Of a stretch of 64,000 nucleotides of DNA, positions 60,281 through 64,000 are shown piece by piece. The notes beneath the pieces were generated by a model that ran no database searches, was not told the DNA's origin, and was given only the letters and a program-made list of their open reading frames with translations. The position numbers and the translations under genes are program-made. This stretch comes from Cellulomonas triticagri (GTDB lineage Bacteria; Actinomycetota; Actinomycetes; Actinomycetales; Cellulomonadaceae): contig NZ_RFFI01000003.1 of assembly GCF_003696205.1 (NCBI RefSeq), positions 1 to 64,000 on the forward strand, given 5' to 3'. Every line of letters begins with the position of its first letter. Position 1 is the first letter of the stretch.

Positions 60281-61888
60281 ATGCCCGCTCCCGGTACGAC
60301 CGCCGCCCCTCGTGCGCGACGGCTCGTCGCGGACCTGCCGATCGGCGCGCGCATCGCCGCCGTGCTCGGCATCCTGGTGGTCGTCGTCGTCGCCATCGCG
60401 ACCCTCGGCATCGTGCGGCTGGGCGGGCTGCAGACCTCCATCGACAGCCTCGGCCGCGAGGCCATCGAGCCGCAGACCTACCTGGTGAACACGCAGCGCT
60501 GGTTCCAGGCGAGCCGCGCGCGGGTGCTGGAGTACGGCATGGTCGCCGAGGCGGACCGCGCGGACATCGCGCAGCAGCGCGCGGACTTCGACGCGGACGC
60601 GCTGGAGAACATCGCGGCGTACGAGCCGTTCGTGCTGGACGACGCGGCGTACGCGGCGCTGCAGGACGCCTACGGGCGCTACCAGGCGGCGTCCGCCGAC
60701 ATCCAGGAGTTCGCCGCGGACGGCGCCACGGCGTACCACACGGCCTACGCCGAGCAGGTGCGGCCGATCACCACGGAGATCGGCGACGCGCAGCAGGCGC
60801 TCACCGACTCGGTGGCGGCGCAGGCGCAGCAGGGCGTGGCGGACAGCTCCGCGGCGGCGTCCGCGGCGAGCGTGCAGATGATCGTCATCGGCGTGATCGG
60901 GGCCATCGCGGCGGCCGCGCTCGGTGTGGTCCTGGTGCGCCGGATCGTCCGCGACCTGGCCCGCGTGCAGCACACGGTCGAGGCGATGGGCGACGGTGAC
61001 CTGACGGTCGCGGTGGACCTGGACTCGCGGGACGAGCTCGGCCGCATGGCGACCTCGCTCAACGGGGCGCAGGACAAGCTGCGCGCGCTGATGAGCGGCG
61101 TCGTGGAGACCTCCCAGACGGTCGCTGCGGCGGCCGAGGAGCTCTCCGCCGCGTCCACCCAGGTCGTCGCGGGCTCGGACGAGACGTCCGCGCAGGCGGG
61201 GGTGGTCGCGGCTGCCGCCGAGCAGGTCTCCCGCAACGTGCAGACGGTCGCGGCGGGTGCCGAGGAGATGGGGGCGTCGATCCGGGAGATCGCGCAGAAC
61301 GCCTCGCAGGCGGCGAAGGTCGCGGGTCAGGCCACGGACGTCGCGGTGGCGACGAACGACCAGGTGACGCGCCTGGGTGAGTCGTCGCAGGAGATCGGGA
61401 ACGTCGTCAAGGCGATCACGAGCATCGCGGAGCAGACGAACCTGCTGGCGCTCAACGCGACCATCGAGGCCGCCCGGGCGGGCGAGGCGGGCAAGGGCTT
61501 CGCCGTCGTGGCCGGTGAGGTCAAGGAGCTGGCGCAGGAGACGGCCAAGGCGACCGAGGACATCGTGCGCCGGGTCGAGGCCATCCAGGCGGACACGGGT
61601 GCGGCGGTGGTCGCGATCGGCGAGATCAGCCACATCATCGCGAGCATCAACGACTACCAGCTCACCATCGCGAGCGCGGTGGAGGAGCAGACCGCCACGA
61701 CGACCGAGATGTCCCGGTCGGTCGCCGAGGCCGCCACCGGGTCGGGGGAGATCGCCACGAACATCACCGGCGTCGCCTCCGCCGCCGCGGAGTCCTCGCA
61801 GACGCTCAACCAGATGGGCGGCGCGGTCGCCGAGCTCGCCCGGATGTCGGAGAACCTGCGCGGGCAGGTGTCGCGCTTCCGCTACTGA
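60281..61888 (+). CDS. Methyl-accepting chemotaxis protein (chemoreceptor 2)
   Basis: A 535-residue protein from ATG 60281, with GATGGAG upstream. TM1 is [20 protein letters not shown], the periplasmic part (about 50-195) fits a four-helix bundle, and TM2 is [24 protein letters not shown] ([19 protein letters not shown]) and a signalling domain follow, with a hairpin tip nearly identical to that of chemoreceptor 1. The two signalling domains are close paralogues and the sensor halves are not. TTTCACCCGG lies about 97 nt upstream, repeated as TCACCCGG 16 bp later. A perfect hairpin ends the unit. Confidence 0.94.
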   Translation: MPAPGTTAAPRARRLVADLPIGARIAAVLGILVVVVVAIATLGIVRLGGLQTSIDSLGREAIEPQTYLVNTQRWFQASRARVLEYGMVAEADRADIAQQRADFDADALENIAAYEPFVLDDAAYAALQDAYGRYQAASADIQEFAADGATAYHTAYAEQVRPITTEIGDAQQALTDSVAAQAQQGVADSSAAASAASVQMIVIGVIGAIAAAALGVVLVRRIVRDLARVQHTVEAMGDGDLTVAVDLDSRDELGRMATSLNGAQDKLRALMSGVVETSQTVAAAAEELSAASTQVVAGSDETSAQAGVVAAAAEQVSRNVQTVAAGAEEMGASIREIAQNASQAAKVAGQATDVAVATNDQVTRLGESSQEIGNVVKAITSIAEQTNLLALNATIEAARAGEAGKGFAVVAGEVKELAQETAKATEDIVRRVEAIQADTGAAVVAIGEISHIIASINDYQLTIASAVEEQTATTTEMSRSVAEAATGSGEIATNITGVASAAAESSQTLNQMGGAVAELARMSENLRGQVSRFRY

Positions 61889-61904
61889 GCACCGTCCCAC
61901 GCGT

Positions 61905-61934
61905 GAGGCCCCGGACCGTCTGGTCCGGGGCCTC
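61905..61934 (+). terminator. Hairpin terminator after chemoreceptor 2
   Basis: A perfect 13-bp stem (61905-61917 with 61922-61934) with a GTCT loop, 16 bp after the stop codon. Confidence 0.85.
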
Positions 61935-61990
61935 GCTGCGTCGTGCGGGGTGCGCGGCCGGTGCGCGGACCGGGTCGCGGGTGCGGGGGC

Positions 61991-62206
61991 TCAGTCGCCC
62001 TCGGGGGCGGGCGCGGACGTGCGGGTCCGCGCGCGGACGTCGTCGGCGATCTGCTGGGCCTGCGCGCTCACGAGCCGGCGCAGGTCCTCGTACCGGCGGT
62101 CGACCTCCGCGTCGGTGGCGTCGCTGTCGCGCGCCGCGATCCACGCACGCTTCGCGACGCGGATGTCGGCGTCGGTCACGTCGACGCGCCAGGGGTCGGT
62201 GTTCAT
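61991..62206 (-). CDS. Small conserved hypothetical protein, 71 residues
   Basis: From ATG 62206 the protein has 71 residues; the longer frame to 62242 lacks a ribosome site. It is helical and charged: VDVTDADIRVAKRAWIAARDSDATDAEVDRRYEDL in consecutive parts, then VSAQAQQIADDVRAR and a short acidic tail. No family function is known to me. It is convergent with chemoreceptor 2 and divergent from the flavoprotein reductase. Confidence 0.65.
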   Translation of the reverse strand: MNTDPWRVDVTDADIRVAKRAWIAARDSDATDAEVDRRYEDLRRLVSAQAQQIADDVRARTRTSAPAPEGD

Positions 62207-62300
62207 GGACCCAAGGTCCCACCCGGGTGTGTGCCCAAGCACCGGTTTGGCCCGTTTTCACCCGGTACCGCCACCCTCAAAGGGCTCAATTCACCTGATA

Positions 62301-62337
62301 GCCGGTCGAAGGAGACATCCTTCAAGTGCCGGTCGAA
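62301..62337 (+). promoter_or_regulatory. Direct repeats and a small hairpin upstream of the reductase gene
   Basis: GCCGGTCGAA occurs at 62301-62310 and 62328-62337, 27 bp apart. Between them GAAGGA (62308-62313) and TCCTTC (62318-62323) form a perfect 6-bp hairpin with a GACA loop. The cluster lies in an AT-richer stretch about 105-140 bp before the ATG at 62442 and is a candidate operator or leader structure. Confidence 0.45.
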
Positions 62338-62441
62338 TGATAGGGGCGTCACGTCCCGCACCGCCCTCGACCTGCCGGGAGCGCGCGGAGCGACCACGAT
62401 GGAGGCACCGCACGCGGATCCCGGACGAACGGAGCGAGGAC

Positions 62442-63929
62442 ATGAGCGAGCCCACCCCCCACGACGGCGCCACGCCGGACACCGTCACCTACGACGTCGT
62501 CGTGCTCGGCGCCGGTGCGGTCGGGGAGAACGCCGCGGACCGGGCCGGACGGCTCGGGCTGTCGGTCGCCGTCGTCGAGCACGAGCTCGTGGGCGGCGAG
62601 TGCTCGTACTGGGCCTGCATGCCCTCCAAGGCGCTGCTGCGCCCCGGAGCGGTGCTCGCAGCCGCCCGCGCGGTCCCCGGTGCTGCCGAGCTCGTCCAGG
62701 GCACCCTCGACCCCGCGGCCGTGCTCGCGCGCCGCGACGTGTTCACGTCGCACTGGGACGACCACGGCCAGGTCGAGTGGCTGGACTCCGCCGGCATCGC
62801 CCTGCTGCGCGGCACCGCCCGGTTCACGGGCCCGAAGGAGCTGCTGGTGTCGGGGGAGGGCGGCGACACCCGCCTGATCGCCCGGCACGCCGTCGTCGTC
62901 GCCACCGGCAGCGAGGCCGTGGTGCCGCCGGTCGCCGGGCTCGCGGAGGCGCAGCCGTGGACCTCCCGCGAGGCGACGGCCGTCGAGGACGTCCCGGCGC
63001 GGCTCGCGATCCTCGGCGGTGGCGTCGTCGGCGTCGAGATGGCCGTCGCGTACCGCGACCTCGGCGCCGAGGTGACCCTGCTGGTCCGCGGCGACCGGCT
63101 GCTGACCGCCGCCGAGCCGTTCGCGGCCGAGGAGGTCGCGGCCGGGCTGCGGGACCTCGGCGTCGACCTGCGGTTCGGCACGTCGGCCACGGCCGTGCGG
63201 CGGGACGCCGACGGCGTGCACCTGACCGTCACCGGCCCGCAGGGCGACGGCCAGGTCGACGCGGACGAGGTGCTGGTCGCGACCGGACGCCGGCCCCGCA
63301 CCGCGGACCTCGGGCTGGACGTCCTCGGCCTCGACGCCGGGGGCGCGCTCGAGGTGGACGACGCTCTGCAGGTGACCGGGGTGGCGGACGGCTGGCTGTT
63401 CGCCGTCGGGGACGTCACCGGGCGCACCGCCACCACGCACCAGGGCAAGTACGACGCGCGCGTCGTCGGGGACGTGGTCGCGGCCCGGTTCTCCGGCGAG
63501 GACGCGGCCGAGCAGGCGGCGGCGGAGCGTGACGCGGGGGAGTGGACCCGGTACCGGGCGACCGCCGACCACGCCGCCGTCCCGCAGGTCGTGTTCTCCC
63601 GGCCGGAGGTCGCCTGGGTCGGCCGCACCGAGCAGGAGGCCCGCGACGCCGGGCTCCAGGTCCGCGCGGTGCAGTACGCCATCGGGTCGGTCGCCGGGGC
63701 GTCCGTCGCCGCCGACGGCTACGCCGGGACCGCGCAGGTGGTGCTGGACGAGGACCGCGGCGTCATCGTCGGCGCCACGTTCACCGGGCCTGACGCGGCG
63801 GAGCTGCTGCAGGCCGCGACGGTCGCCGTGGTCGGCGAGGTGCCGCTGGACCGGCTGTGGCACGCCGTCCCCGCCTACCCGACGGTCAGCGAGGTCTGGC
63901 TGCGGCTCCTGGAGACCGCGGGCCTCTGA
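62442..63929 (+). CDS. Pyridine nucleotide-disulfide oxidoreductase (class I flavoprotein)
   Basis: A 495-residue protein from ATG 62442 with GGAGCGAGGA upstream. It has the FAD motif VVVLGAGAVGENAADRAG, the redox pair in GGECSYWACMPSKALL (CxxxxC), VVVATGSE, the NAD(P) motif AILGGGVVGVEMAVAYRDLG, DEVLVATGRRPRTADLG, LFAVGDVTGRTATTHQGKYDAR and a C-terminal dimerisation domain from PQVVFSRPEVAWVG. The normal C-terminal HAHPT-type His region reads HAVPAYPTVSEVW, where the first His of the catalytic dyad is altered. It may be a mercuric- or dihydrolipoamide dehydrogenase relative of unknown substrate. Confidence 0.9.
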   Translation: MSEPTPHDGATPDTVTYDVVVLGAGAVGENAADRAGRLGLSVAVVEHELVGGECSYWACMPSKALLRPGAVLAAARAVPGAAELVQGTLDPAAVLARRDVFTSHWDDHGQVEWLDSAGIALLRGTARFTGPKELLVSGEGGDTRLIARHAVVVATGSEAVVPPVAGLAEAQPWTSREATAVEDVPARLAILGGGVVGVEMAVAYRDLGAEVTLLVRGDRLLTAAEPFAAEEVAAGLRDLGVDLRFGTSATAVRRDADGVHLTVTGPQGDGQVDADEVLVATGRRPRTADLGLDVLGLDAGGALEVDDALQVTGVADGWLFAVGDVTGRTATTHQGKYDARVVGDVVAARFSGEDAAEQAAAERDAGEWTRYRATADHAAVPQVVFSRPEVAWVGRTEQEARDAGLQVRAVQYAIGSVAGASVAADGYAGTAQVVLDEDRGVIVGATFTGPDAAELLQAATVAVVGEVPLDRLWHAVPAYPTVSEVWLRLLETAGL

Positions 63930-63947
63930 CCGACCGCGGGCACGACG

Positions 63948-63980
63948 GAGGGGGCGGACCCGCGACGGGTCCGCCCCCTC
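63948..63980 (+). terminator. Hairpin terminator after the reductase gene
   Basis: A perfect 15-bp stem (63948-63962 with 63966-63980) with a CGA loop, 18 bp after the stop codon; GCACG and CGTGC flank it and could extend the structure. Confidence 0.85.
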
Positions 63981-64000
63981 CTGCCGTGCGTGCCGCTCAG

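Overview
The window is chromosomal DNA of a high-GC actinobacterium, most likely Cellulomonas or a close relative in the Cellulomonadaceae. This rests on very GC-rich third codon positions, frequent GTG starts, the order comEA-comEC-holA-rpsT-lepA-hemW followed by hrcA-dnaJ-rsmE, a CIRCE operator before hrcA, DUF3039/DUF3097/DUF2017/DUF4916 genes, an ngc/das-like amino-sugar operon without its own ATPase, and chemoreceptor genes implying motility. I see no insertion sequence, prophage, CRISPR array or rRNA operon. About 65 genes are supported, with three tRNA genes. Layout: 1-4.9 kb holds a partial DegV gene and the DNA-uptake/replication genes comEA, comEC and holA. 4.9-7.5 kb is the most unusual part: a catalytically degenerate EAL protein diverges from a 45-residue secreted prepeptide, followed by an HTH-TPR regulator. 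Shared GTGACA motifs sit in front of both peptide and regulator, so this may be an actinobacterial peptide-receptor signalling pair. 7.5-8.2 kb is a gene-free, repeat-rich gap. 8.2-24 kb is housekeeping (rpsT, lepA, hemW, hrcA, dnaJ, rsmE, pgi) mixed with membrane and enzyme genes. 24.19-25.1 kb is a two-gene cassette of unknown function whose end overlaps the 3' end of a PfkB kinase. 26.3-32.7 kb is a coherent amino-sugar uptake and catabolism operon: ROK repressor, lipoprotein, two permeases, ROK kinase and nagB. 33.1-34.2 kb carries a DUF559 nuclease-like gene bracketed by two related palindromic elements. 34.2-45.6 kb is again conserved core (helicase, pncB, clpS, murI, a Dcu-type transporter, rph, rdgB, ABC-F). 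45.7-53.4 kb is an accessory surface block: a large LuxR-type ATPase regulator, a minimal Lsr2-like DNA-binding protein and a 1276-residue RCC1/Ig surface protein containing a 752-bp perfect direct repeat. 53.5-64 kb has thioredoxin, two chemoreceptors, a VapBC45-like pair with a damaged antitoxin gene next to tRNA-Leu, Bcp, a GroES-like protein, two tandem tRNA-Lys genes and a flavoprotein reductase. Regulation visible in the sequence includes strong hairpins at many gene ends, and a recurring leaderless arrangement in which a TANNNT hexamer lies 6 or 7 nt before the start codon of about a dozen genes. All functional calls come from reading motifs by eye; no database search was possible.
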